From Gnetum montanum (Eukaryota > Streptophyta > Gnetopsida > Gnetales > Gnetaceae), in contig MNCI01018080.1 of the NCBI GenBank assembly GCA_015680685.1, positions 199,168 through 263,167 on the forward strand: a stretch of DNA of 64,000 nt, in the 5' to 3' direction. Shown piece by piece: positions 24,900-36,500 of the stretch; the first letter of the stretch is position 1, and every line of letters starts with the position of its first letter. Both the position numbers and the translations under genes were made by a program. The notes under the pieces were generated by a model, which did not search any database, was not told the origin of the DNA, and saw nothing but the letters and a program-made list of their open reading frames with translations.

Positions 24900-25480
24900 T
24901 GTTTTGTGGCTGCTACATACAAACATCTTTGTATATTGATCTTTTGTGCACACTAATTGCATGCCTTAATGTGTGTACTCCTGATTGACCAAATCTTTTG
25001 CATATAATTTCATCCATTATCATTGTATGGGATGCATGGAATATGCTTCTTCTCAATCTTGTCTAGTTCATTTTCCTTGGATATTTCTAAAGATAGGTCT
25101 CTTATACCCATACATGCATCGACCGTGCTTAACCAAGCTCTTTCCATAATGATGGGGAAGTCATTTTTGTAGTTGTCCACATTGATCACTAGAAAATCAA
25201 CAAGATAGGACCACAGACAAACTGTGGTTACAATGTTCTCTACTAATCCTAGAGGGATAGTAATTGACTAATTTTCTAATTCTAGACAAATATTTCTCTT
25301 CTTGAGAGGTGGTAGGTTTCAGGCCTTGTACATATCATGGGAGATGAGATTAACTCCAAAACCAAAGTCAACAAGAGCCTTGGATGGCTCATGTCTAGAA
25401 ATCTATAGATAAATGAGTGGACTTCCTAGATCAAATCTTTTCGTAGAAAGATTACTAGCCTTGATCTAGTCAGAAACAGC
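24900..25480 (-). pseudogene. protease region of element C (degenerate)
   Basis: The active-site segment at about 25381-25322 reads KALVDFGFGVNLISHDMYKA, an aspartic protease motif with Ser of Asp-Ser-Gly changed to Phe. Downstream the linker reads RAWLSTVDACMGIRDLSLE, matching E3's linker at 33222 (RAWLSTMDAKLEIKDLFFD). Confidence 0.65.
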
Positions 25481-26149
25481 ATGAGTTAACATTACAATAT
25501 GAATCTGAGGTGGCACTTGGTTTGAAGGACACTCGAAGCTATTTGATGTAGAGGATGAGGATGATGGAGATGTAGGACAATTAGCCAAAGTGGGTTGTGA
25601 GGGCTGGAGAGGATTGCTGGTTTGAAAGAAAGGCCTTTTCCTTAATTGATTGTCCAGACAACTTGGTTGAAAATTTGGTTATGAGTGTACAACCCTCGTA
25701 GCATTTTTTTGTTGTGACTATGGAGGAATCTCATCCTACATGGATTGAGCAAGAGGTAATGGGGTTGAAAGTGGAGGTGTATGTGCAGAGGGATGCAAAG
25801 GATGGTATGGATATGGATATGGATTTTTTCCTTAAGTAGATGATGAATGTGTTCAATGAGACTCTGGAGGGTAATAGTGATGCTAGAATAATATATGACT
25901 TGTAGAACTTCTAAGGGAGATGGGCTACTAAACATAGTACCTGTATGGATCTGGTTTCCTATAAGGATACTGCTACCTTGGCAGTGGCATTCCCAACGAT
26001 TATGGTTGGTACCACTATTAATATTGTTATATAGTTTTGAAGGAGTTCCACTTAGGTAGTAAGCTTGTTGCTATTGGTGGAATTACCTTGGATTACCTTG
26101 AGGATAAGGCAATCATCTTGAAGCTTGCCTACATGCTAGGCAAGGATTC

Positions 26150-27960
26150 AATGTGTACAATCTAGACTCTTATGAGTGTAACACCATAGGACAACATCTC
26201 TTTAGATGTTCATATTAATAGATGTCACATTCAGTTTCAACATCAAAGTCATACTTCATAACTTCCGCTACTACAGCAACTTTTCCTTTATCTCTTTGAT
26301 AGGCATGTTCAACTTCTTTTCACCTTCTGCAATTATGATCACTATTTTTCTCTTTGGATTCTTTAGCAATCTTCAAAGCAATTTGAATTTTTTCATCCAA
26401 AGAGTCCCATAACTTGTCAACCTTAGCCAAAATATCAAAAATGGATTTTTGGATGGGCAAGATCTTTCTATTCACCACTTCATTAAGTGGTGATTTCTCC
26501 TCATCAGAAAATCAAACCTCTCATTTTTTGATGGAAGAATCCCTATTATACTCTCCAACACTTTCCCTTTTTCATAGCTCTTCTTCTTCTTTTGCTACCT
26601 ACTCAATTAGCCTTTGGACCTAATGAGCTCTCACTTAAAACAATCTTCCTTAGGCATACACCCCAAGGGTTCTTCTAGTTTCTGCTCTGAGCCCATCTAT
26701 GATGTGGCAAAGTTATTCCCTCTAAGAATAATCATGGCTAGGGCATCGATGTAAGAGTGAATAGTATCTACCCATGGTGGCATCCAAGGGTTTATGCATT
26801 TCCCATTTCCATCCTTGGATTTTCCTTCTCAGATTAGACACTCTAGAGTATGTCTAATATTTATCATTGAATAACTCTAACATGGTGCTCCATCAATAAA
26901 TAGATTCCAATTCCAAAGACTAGTACCAACTTTTAGCTTCCTTGACAAGTACCCTAGGAAATATTTTGAGTTTTTGTCATTCATTCTCTATGTTCTGTAA
27001 GGCACAGGCATCATGGAAAGCTTGTAGATGCATCTACGAATCAGAATTGTATCCCCCTCAAATCTTAGGATATTATTCATGTCTAAGCACTTAATCCAAC
27101 TATCTTTCACATGCCTAGTTGGAATTTTAACTACCTCTGCAATGTTGAGCATACTTCAAGTCACTAATAGAGGTTCATCATCATCACTGCGTCGATGACG
27201 CCGATGATGGTTTTGGCTACCCCTTTGATTTCGATGGCCTTCATGGTCATTATTGTCTTGTTGATCACCTTCATCATGATTATTTCAATAATGGATTCGA
27301 TGAGAACCATCAAATGAAAAGGAATGTTTGAAATCGAATGAAGAAGATGAAGAGGAAGGTGGACTACCACCGCCACTACAATGTTCACCACTTCTCTTTT
27401 GCTTATTATGATCACCATCCTTAGGTGCCTTGCTATTGTGATGCTTTTCTGAGTCCCTACCTTGGCTATCACTTTTTCCTAAACCTAGTTTATGAATAGT
27501 GGATCATAAGTTCAGGTTCACATCCTCATCACTAGTATCAGGGGGTGGAGAATCTTCATGTTAAGAACCTTCAGTAGGAGGATCCTCATTGTCATCTTAA
27601 TTTATTAGCAACAAGGGGTTAGTGTAATGTTTTCCCTTTGTAGCCTCATGGAGTTTCTCCTGACATTGGTCTTTTGTGCGTTGTGTTTTAGTGGGATAGT
27701 AGTTTTAAGTGTCATATCCATCCACAATGTATTCTTTGTCAAGATCTGCTATACCCAACTTCTTAAGGGTTTTAAAAAGCATCCCAAGCATAGATCAATC
27801 AAGGGGCAAGACGACTTTGCCCTCCATATCATGCCATTGCATCTATTCATCCTGATGTAGGATGAAGGTGAAGTTCAACACAAACTCATCTAGATGAATG
27901 TATACCACCTTGCATTCTTGTGGAACTGGTGGTTTGGTATCTCCATGCTTGCAAGAAGAC
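26150..27960 (-). pseudogene. gag of element C (degenerate)
   Basis: Broken Gag of the same family as A, B and E3. It is recognised from the position between the PBS (28098-28079) and the protease, from short matching blocks around 26920-26640 (the region encoding the KYQTY and LIDQVVKEEEKL equivalents), and from the Arg/His/Ser-rich segment near 27470-27160. No long frame survives. The small plus-strand ORFs here are chance. Confidence 0.5.
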
Positions 27961-28078
27961 ATTTTACAAAACAAAATAAAATTATCAGTGTGCTTTTTAT
28001 GATTCTGTGTATAGTAGGGATAACATTGACCTTAATGGTATTCACTTAAACCTAAATAGCATACATTCCACAAACAAA

Positions 28079-28098
28079 GTCCCCAGCAACAACACCAA
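28079..28098 (-). other. primer-binding site of element C (tRNA-Asp type)
   Basis: The minus strand reads TTGGTGTTGTTGCTGGGGAC, a mutated Asp-type PBS, abutting the LTR end at 28099. Confidence 0.75.
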
Positions 28099-29024
28099 TG
28101 ATGAACGGCGAGGCACCCCTACACCCAACCATATGAATCACAAAGCATTCACATGCAATCTCGTCGAGTTCCATGGACTTTATCATTTCTAGTGCACTAG
28201 TCCTTTAGGAAGTGAATCTTGCCTTAAGGTTAATCGTTGTCTTTCCAAATACACTTGTGATACACGTTGGTATGGTTAAGTATAACTAAGGCATCCGATT
28301 TTTATCATTTTGGGTTTTATAGTTTGGTGCTCAAAATGTAGATAAAAGAAATTTGATTAACTAATCTAAATTAACTAATTAACTAGCATTTAACTACTCT
28401 TAACATAAGCGTCTGATACCACTTTTCGTACATGTCTTGAACCCACATATCCACAACTAGGTGACCAAGCACTATGCTACTACTATGCATACCAAGTGAT
28501 AACGCTGCTAGGATTACCAAGTGAATACCTGTTACACTCAAAGCGATTGTACTTATGTGTGTAATCTACCTAGATTAGTTGCTTCATTAATGTAATAATT
28601 GGAAAATATTTAATAATTAATTAAACACATGAAATAAATAATTAAAAACATTAAATGCATAAATGAAATAGCTAATCTATCTAAAGTGCTGCAAGGTTTA
28701 TCAGAAAGCTTGAATTTATTGTCACACACACTACTAGGCTCAGGTACAACAATGCTCGAATAAAGATCTGTACACTCAATGACTCCTACTATAAGCATGC
28801 AGGGAAAAAATTCTAACTTTCAAATGAAAAAACTGCAAGAGCTTCGTTGCAACTACAATCTCTTATTGTCATAAATGCAACTACAAATGCATTTTTATAG
28901 CCAAAAACCAACATTACATCAATGGGGCCTCATCAACGCATGGTAAGATGCATCAACTAGGCCTCATCAACAAGGCTGCATCAACGAGGCCTCATCAATG
29001 TAGCCAACTAAATGTGAGACATCA
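28099..29024 (-). repeat. 5' LTR of element C
   Basis: On the minus strand it starts TGATGTCTCACATTTAGTTG (29024) and ends CATCA beside the PBS. U3 has three or four copies of a GATGAGGCCTCGTTGATG-like palindromic unit (about 29000-28915), then the TATA box GGCTATAAAAATGC (about 28902-28890). Its first 80 bases match the U3 piece at 16541-16466. Confidence 0.75.
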
Positions 29025-29980
29025 CTTGTTATATCACTAAATAGGCATGTGATCCATGCCCGAAGGTAGTTCTATGACAAGGATAAGAAATTAAAGTAAT
29101 TAATTAAGTTCTTAAAAGCATCCATTATTTGGGTATCATTGGAAAGAGATGTAACCTCTACATAAAGGTAGGCTACTTTTCAGAAGTTCATAGTCCTTTG
29201 CACTAGTCTCATTATGTAACTAAAAAGACATGTGACCCATGCTTGAAGGTACTCCTCTAACTAATGACCAATATCCATAATGTAAATATTAAAAATTAAT
29301 TAATTATTTTTAAGAGTTATAAATGTATGTTTCCCAATCCATCCTTGTTAAGTGATGTTAGTTTCAATATGGTAGGTAGTTGGTCTCATGGTGGTGAACC
29401 AAAGATTATGTAATGTGATGTCATTGCATGTAGTATGGACTTGGTTTAGAGTTCCAACTAATAGGTATGATTGATCATTTTAATCACACATCACAAACAA
29501 GATCCATTGTAATGATGGTAAGGTATCTTATGTCTTGCTTCTCCAATCCCTTTCTAACTTCATGATCACCATACTATTATGTTTTAATGATGAATTTAAT
29601 GATTTTATGTAAGATAGTGTAGAATTTTGACATCAACAATTATATACATGTGTATTGGCTTAAAGGAATTATTCACATTCAATTTCTTGAGTGGCCAAAA
29701 ACACTTATAAAAATGGTTATACAAGGGCATTAATGGTAGGAGCTTGCTTTGGGGAGAATCCACCTATATAACTTTCATGAATCATGACTAAGGATCAATA
29801 CAATACCCTTCAAAACATCATGCATAGCTAATTTACATTCATGCATTGTTATAACCTTTACTTTTTGAAAAATGTTGACTGCATTTTATCAAAGTATTAT
29901 TAATTCTCCTATTTTTCAGCTAATGCACCCCTAATACAACATATGTTTCATTATTTTCAATCATTTTATCCATAGGTAGG
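29025..29980 (+). repeat. orphan post-pol spacer fragment between head-to-head LTRs
   Basis: The stretch has no coding potential. It matches E3's spacer on the plus strand: the GACATGTGACCCATGC motif twice (near 29043 and 29228), GATGGTAAGGTATCTTATG near 29513, and the conserved hairpin at 29717-29772. It separates the oppositely directed 5' LTRs of C and E3. Confidence 0.6.
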
Positions 29981-30847
29981 TGATGAAACATTTTATCATG
30001 AGGAGTATAATATCGTATCTATGATATCATAGATGCAATATCATAGTTGTACATATGTCATCGTAGATATGATGTAGTGGGCCATGGTCATACCTATAAA
30101 TATCGGTCCATCATCACATCAAGAACTAGTTTTTACCCAAAATTTAGAGAAATTTTTGTAGTTTGTTTTCTCAAAGCTAGAATTAGTGTGAATGCCCATA
30201 GTGTGATAAATTATAGTTGTATGGAACCTTTATTCAGGTGGATTATTCCTAGATACAATTCATGAATGGTGATAAAGATCGAGATTTTTCTTCATCATTA
30301 CAACATATCACTTAGGATAGATTTATTTTTCCATGTTTTTTATTTTTACAAAGTTATTTACATTTCCTAAGTCATTTACAATTCTAATGCTTATTAGTAA
30401 TGCAAAATAAGTATGACTAGTTTCAAGCATAAAGTGTAATTGTTTGGTAATCCAGTAGTTTGCTTAATTTGCTTAATAGTAAAGTTACTTAGTACTCCAC
30501 TAATACTTACATTAGCCCATGATAAGTATGGAAAACTAGGAACAAATACTTATCATCATAAGATAGAATAGCTTTGCATTTTCACTATACTTGGAATTAG
30601 AATTTTTAATCATTTTCATCATGTTCACACTTAGCATAATTAAAGCCAAACAACATTAGTTCATCATATATCTTACTAAGAGTGAAACCATATGTTTTGC
30701 ACCTCACTAACTCTAGGTGAGAAGACAATGATCACAAACTTACTATCAACAGTATGCTTACATTATCCATCCACAAATTATTATTTGATTACACATAAAC
30801 ACTTATGACTTGTATGGTTGAGTGTTGGAATACCCAACTACTCATCA
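29981..30847 (+). repeat. 5' LTR of element E3
   Basis: It starts TGATGAAACATTTTATCATG and ends CTCATCA next to the PBS; 867 bp. U3 contains ATATCGTATCTATGATATCA and related units (30007-30073), with TATA box CCTATAAATA at 30093-30102. The first 500 bases or so match the 3' copy at 40372. Confidence 0.85.
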
Positions 30848-30867
30848 TTGGCATTGTTGCCAAGGAT
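30848..30867 (+). other. primer-binding site of E3 (tRNA-Asp type)
   Basis: The sequence is TTGGCATTGTTGCCAAGGAT, immediately after the LTR. Confidence 0.8.
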
Positions 30868-31699
30868 GTATCAATGTTTGCTAGTTAGTTAATTTTATAG
30901 AGTTCATTGTATCAAGTATCCAAAAGTATATATTTCACACTTAGAATAAATTTTTAAAATGTATACACACTTAAGCATCAAACAAATTAAAATGGCTTCT
31001 TTAACTAAAGTAAAATCTCCAACTATAATCAATCTTAATAAAAGTCATAACAGAGATTACAATGAAGAATATTAAAGTGCACCGATACAAATAAGAATTT
31101 CATATGTTCATACTAATCCTTGTTATCTTAATTTTACATTCATCTTCCACCAGGATGAACAACTCAAATGGAGAGATGTATAGGGTAACATTGTCTTACC
31201 ACCCAAATGTTCAACACCATCAATGCTTGAAGCAGCCTCATGAGATCAAACCTTGGCCATGTACAAGAAGGATACCAAGTTACAAAAAATATGACTATGT
31301 CCTATTAGCCAACAGAGGCTCAAGCAAGAAGGGATTCTACTATGAAGAAAAGATATGAGTAAGATAAAGGGAAGAGAGCACCACAAACAATTGTCTTTGA
31401 AGCAAAAGAAGATGCTCCATCTCAAGCTGAAAAGTCCTACCAAATTCATAGATCTCATTTTTAAGCACTCGGAATATGCATTGAAGATCTTGTAAAAACA
31501 ATGCTACATTCAGCTCTTGCAGAAACCCCTAGAAGAGAGAAGAAGGATTCCAGACTTGGGAAGAATTCAAGGCCTAAAACCTCTAATATATTCAAAAGAG
31601 GTAAATCAAGAAGTCACAAAAGGAGAACTAGCTAACATCATTCTCCCACTTCTCCATCTTCCCTCACACTCATCAATAAATTCTAATAGGAGGAAATGA

Positions 31700-32930
31700 A
31701 AACTAAGGGATCATGATTAAAAAAAAGAGAGAAAAAATCCTAGGAGATATGAAAATAGAAGGAGACATCATGATATAGAAGAAGATGGTTATGAAGATAA
31801 AGAACAAAGGATCAAACATGAAAGAAGAGAGCATCAAAAGAGTCATCACTACAACAAAGCTTACAAACCTGATGACTATGAAGAGCCCCTATTAGCCACT
31901 CACAATATGATGAACATCATGGAAGTAGTATATATTCCTACCAAGCATTTAAGGGATAGTCACATCAAGTGGCTTGATATAAACAATATCCCAGAGTTTA
32001 AAGATGGATATAATGTAGATCCACAAAATCATCTCCAAGCCTTCCAGTATGCCTGTACTCTACAAAATATAGAGAATGATTGGCAATAATTAAATTTTTT
32101 TCCTAGAACACTCATAAAAGAAGCAAAGATTTGGTACATATCCTTAGAACTAGAATCAATCCAAAGATAAAGTACTATGCTAGAGTATTTTAATGACAAA
32201 TATCAAACTTATACCAGAGTATCAAACTTAAGAAAATAAATCCAAGGATAGAAGGGACATATGAATCCCTTGATATAGCAATAGTCATATACTACTCATT
32301 TTTATAAAGATGCCTAGGCCATGGATTTTCTAAATGGGAATAACTACATCATATCATTAATGGGCTAAAAAATAAAACAAAAGAAAATCCTTGGAGCATA
32401 TGCCCAAGATAGATTATTAGAGATAATAGCTCATCAAATCTAAAGGTTAATAGACCAGGTGGTAAAAGAAGAAGAAAAGCTATGAAAAAGGAAATCAGCT
32501 AAGGAATATAATAGAGATCCAACTATTAAAAAACAAAGAGAGACATGAGGATATGAAAAATGCAAGAAGAAGAGACATTAAAAGATGAAATCTAGTGAAA
32601 GACTATTTATTCAAAAATCAGTAAATGATACCATAACAAAGGTAGAGAAAATGTGGGATTTTGTGGATGAGAGAGTGGCTATAGCACTCAAGATAGCGAA
32701 TGAAAGAACTAAAGAAGCCTTCAACAAAAATAAGAATAGAAAGAAGAAAAGGAACAACAGACATGAAAACTATAAAACAAAGGGAAAGCTATTACAGTAG
32801 AGGAGGTAATAGACTTAAGTTCAAAAGATGATGCATGTTACAAAGTATGCCAATACAAGCATCCTAAGAGATGGTATCATATCATAGCTCACTTATAAGA
32901 TTTTGGGCCGTAAGTATTAAATCTAATGTC
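31700..32930 (+). pseudogene. gag of element E3 (degenerate)
   Basis: Gag core at 31900-32480: HIKWLDINNIPEFKDGYNV, then LEYFNDKYQTYTRVSNLRK, and AYAQDRLLEIIAHQI followed by LIDQVVKEEEKLWKRK. The C-terminal part (32585-32800) reads EKMWDFVDERVAIALKIANE and a Lys/Arg-rich stretch, then a Cys/His remnant CQYKHPKRWYH near 32850. Stops replace several Trp and Gln codons. The leader from 30868 to 31700 contains only short chance ORFs. Confidence 0.75.
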
Positions 32931-33099
32931 TATTAGAAAAGCAAATGCTAAGATGATTACCTTATTCAAAAGATAATTTTAGATAGCCCTACCAACAATA
33001 ATACTATCCAAGCAAGGCTTATCCTTAACGGTAGGAACAATACTAGCAATAATGGCAACAACCATAGGCATGGGGAATGCCATCATCAAGACATTAGTT

Positions 33100-34300
33100 T
33101 CCATATAAGCAACCTGATCCTTATGGATACTATGTACAACATCTTATCTCTTATCAAGCAATATTATCCTGTTGATTTTCTAGTTATCCACATGGGGAAG
33201 AATAAAGGTCAATTTCCTATCATCATGAGAAGAGCATGGCTCAGCACCATGGATGCTAAGCTAGAAATCAAAGACTTATTCTTTGATGTCTTCAAGGAAG
33301 ACAAAGTTAGAATCATTCAAAGATGTAGAGTTCCATGTATCACATACAATAATAATGGGTATAATTGCATGCAAAAAGTCTTGACAATAAGATAAGATGT
33401 CATCATAGCATGCAACAAATGTGTTAAAGACATGTATACAATAGTGCCTATATGTAGTAGACACTAGACAAGAAAGCATCCAATGGCTAATCAATGAAGA
33501 AGAATTAGAGTCCAACATATGCATGGAACCAGTTGACAAAATTACAAGTGCTTACATTTTAAAAACAAATAAACTGGAAAAGATCTAAAGGTAACCTCCC
33601 TACACAAAGTCACAATAAGAGAAATATATTGAATGGGAAAAGTTAGAGATACTAGAAATATATGAACCAAGACCATTAGAATTAAAAGCCCTACCAAATG
33701 CACTTGAATATGCTTTCCTTAATAATAAAAAAACTGGTAATCATAAATATTAATCTTGATAAAGAACATAAGAGGAAATTATTAGAAGTAGTAAACAAAT
33801 AGCCAATTGCATTTACCTAGTCTTATGATGAGATCACTGACATCAATCTATGCATTTATTAACATCGAATCTACATCGATCCAACTGTTAAACCATGTCA
33901 CCAATCATAATGAAGATTGAATCTAAAACTCAAGGAAGTTTTCAATCAGGAATTAAAGAAGCTATTAAAATCAAGGTTCATCTATCATATAGTAGACATC
34001 GAATGAATTATCCCATTGGTTATTTTCCAAAAGAAAAGTGACAAGTGGAGGATCTATATAGACTTTCGATTGTTGAATTTAGTAACATTCAAGGATTATA
34101 TTACTTTATGATTTGTTGATCAAGTTTTGGATACCATTGTGGGGCATCAATAGTATAGCATTCTAGATGGCTACCTCGGATATAATCAAATCCATATTAT
34201 ACCAAAAGATCAAGATAAAATAACATTCACTGGTTCATGAGGAATTTTTGCATACAAGTAAATGTTGTTTGGCCTATGTAATGCTCCCATCATACTCCAA
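33100..34300 (+). pseudogene. protease-RT linker and RT fingers of E3 (degenerate)
   Basis: The linker encodes RAWLSTMDAKLEIKDLFFD (from about 33222) and RCRVPCITYNNNGYNCMQK, matching C. The protease active-site motif found in A and C is not visible, so the protease has probably been deleted near 33000-33130. RT fingers follow, with frameshifts between 33900 and 34300. Confidence 0.55.
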
Positions 34301-35160
34301 AGACTTGTACCTAGCATCTTTTGAAAATAGATTTGTAATGAAGTTAAGGTATTTATGGATGATTTCTCTACATATAGGTTTAACTTCAAACAAGCTTTAG
34401 ATCACATAGAACAAGTTTTAAAAAGATGTGTTGAGATAAATTTGAAGCTCAATTGGCAAAAAAAAATCATTTAATGATCAAAGATGGCATAGTTCTAGGA
34501 CAAAAGATATCCTACAAAGGAATCGAGGTAGATTTAGAAAAGATTAGAATCATCAAAAATATCACTCAAAGGCCATAGATAGTCAAGGACATCATATCAT
34601 TCCTTGGTTATACAAGGTACTACAAAAGATTTATTAAAAAAATTTCAAAGATTACAAAGCCACTTATTAAACTAACAAAGAAAGATGCATCATCCCATTG
34701 GTCAAAACAATGTGAGAAAGCATTTGAGAGCCTAAAATAAAAAATAATTGAGATACCAATCCTCTGAGCTCTAAATTGGTCCAAGCCTTTCCACATCATA
34801 ACTGATGCTTCAAAATATGCATTACAAGCAATGTTGACTCAACCTAATGATAAAAAATGACCATATTACATACAATCCGTTAGTAGAAGAATTACCTGAG
34901 CATAACTTAACTATACCACTATAGAAAAGGAGCTTATGGCTATAGGATATGCACTTGAAAAATTTAGATATTATGTGCTTAGGTATTCCATCTATGTTCA
35001 TGCAAATCACAGTCTAGTTAGGTTTTTAATGAAAAAATCAATGGTAAGTCCAATAGTGATAAGATGGCTCGTAATATTACAAGAGTTTGACATAACAATG
35101 ATTAACAAGAAAAAAATTGAAAATGTTATAGCTGCTTGTCAAGATTAAGATGAAATTCTC
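34300..35160 (+). pseudogene. reverse transcriptase palm / RNase H of E3
   Basis: The catalytic box VFMDDFSTYRFNFKQALDHI (34349 on) keeps both catalytic Asp codons (34358-34363), unlike A and C. LKRCVEINLKLNWQ follows. The RNase H part at 34930-35148 is 70 uninterrupted codons: MAIGYALEKFRYYVLRYSIY, HANHSLVRFLMKKS, then LQEFDITMINKKKIENVIAA. Frameshifts and stops lie between the two blocks (34470-34930), so the copy is dead overall. Confidence 0.75.
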
Positions 35161-35559
35161 AAGAAAATGAAGAATCATTATCAAATCAGTTTTTCGATGA
35201 AAACTAATTCACAAAGATAGCCATGGTTGTAGATTCAGTAGCAAAGTCATTATTACTAATTACATGACATATCTAACTACACAAGAACTTTCTACTAAAT
35301 GAGATAAAAAGAAAAAGAAACAATTTCTCCACAAAGTAAAATGATACATGGAAATTAAAGGGAATATTTATAAGATATATGCAAATGGTTTAATACGATG
35401 ATGTGTCCCAGAAGAAAATCAACAACAAGTTCTGCAAATTATGTAGAATGACAAACAATGCTAAAATTAATGATGGTAAGTTACTTTTAGCCTACCATAT
35501 TTAGGAATGCACATTAATTTGTACAATCTTGTGAAAGATGTCAAGGGATAGAGGACTAA

Positions 35560-36500
35560 CAACAAAAAATGAAGGGCCACAATAGTGGATACAACCATTG
35601 GAACTATTTAATATTTGGGGAATTTACTTTCTAGTACCCATCACACCAATGTCAAATGGAAAGTCCTATATTATAATGACTATTGATTACTATAATAAGT
35701 GGACAGAGGTAGCTGTAGTTAAAGATTACACAACCACAATAGCTACAAAGTTCTTTCAATAGTATGCAATGAACAAATTCAAATTACCATGGATGTTAAT
35801 ATCATGCAATGAAACTTATTTCACTAGAGCTATATTTAAAAAGTTAATGTAACAATGTTGGGTCAATCATAAACTAACTACATATTATTACCCCCACCCC
35901 TAAGTAAACGATTAACCTGAAGTAACTAACAAAGAGATTACACAAATATTAACTATAACTATTAGTAGATATAGGAAGGACTAGAGCACTAAACTTAATG
36001 ATGCTCTATGGGCATACCGATCAACTTGCAAACTTCCTATAGGGTATTCATCATATCAATTAGTCCATGGAAAATTGCCCACTTTGTTGATCCAAGCAAA
36101 AATAAATACCCTTATAACTACCTATACACTTGACCTAGATTTAGACTTAGCCTAGAAGAAATGATTAATAAATCTTAATCTACTAGAAAAAAATTGATTA
36201 GTAGCCTAAATAAGTAGTGAGATTCATAAAAAGTATTCCAAACTTCAACATGATGTCAAGATTAGATAATTTTCTATTAAGCTTGGAGACAGAGTCCTCT
36301 ACTATAACCCAAACCATGTCTCATAAAAGACGAAGTTTCAAACTTTATGGAAATGATCCTATATCATCTATGCTATATATCAGTTATGCGCTATGCAAAT
36401 TTACCACCTAATTGATCCACAAAAGTTAATCCTTGTCGATATTCAACATGTCAAACCATTCCATGACTTTCCTTCCTCCAAAGATTCTACCTTGAATACT
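35560..36500 (+). pseudogene. integrase of E3 (degenerate)
   Basis: The core reads LFNIWGIYFLVPITPMSN, KSYIIMTIDYYNKWTEVAVV, then FTRAIFKKLM and TTYYYPHP. The first catalytic Asp of GIDFMGP is Tyr, and the CNETYF segment replaces DNGTHF, so two of three catalytic acids are lost. KLM is followed by TAA at the same codon as in element C. Confidence 0.75.
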
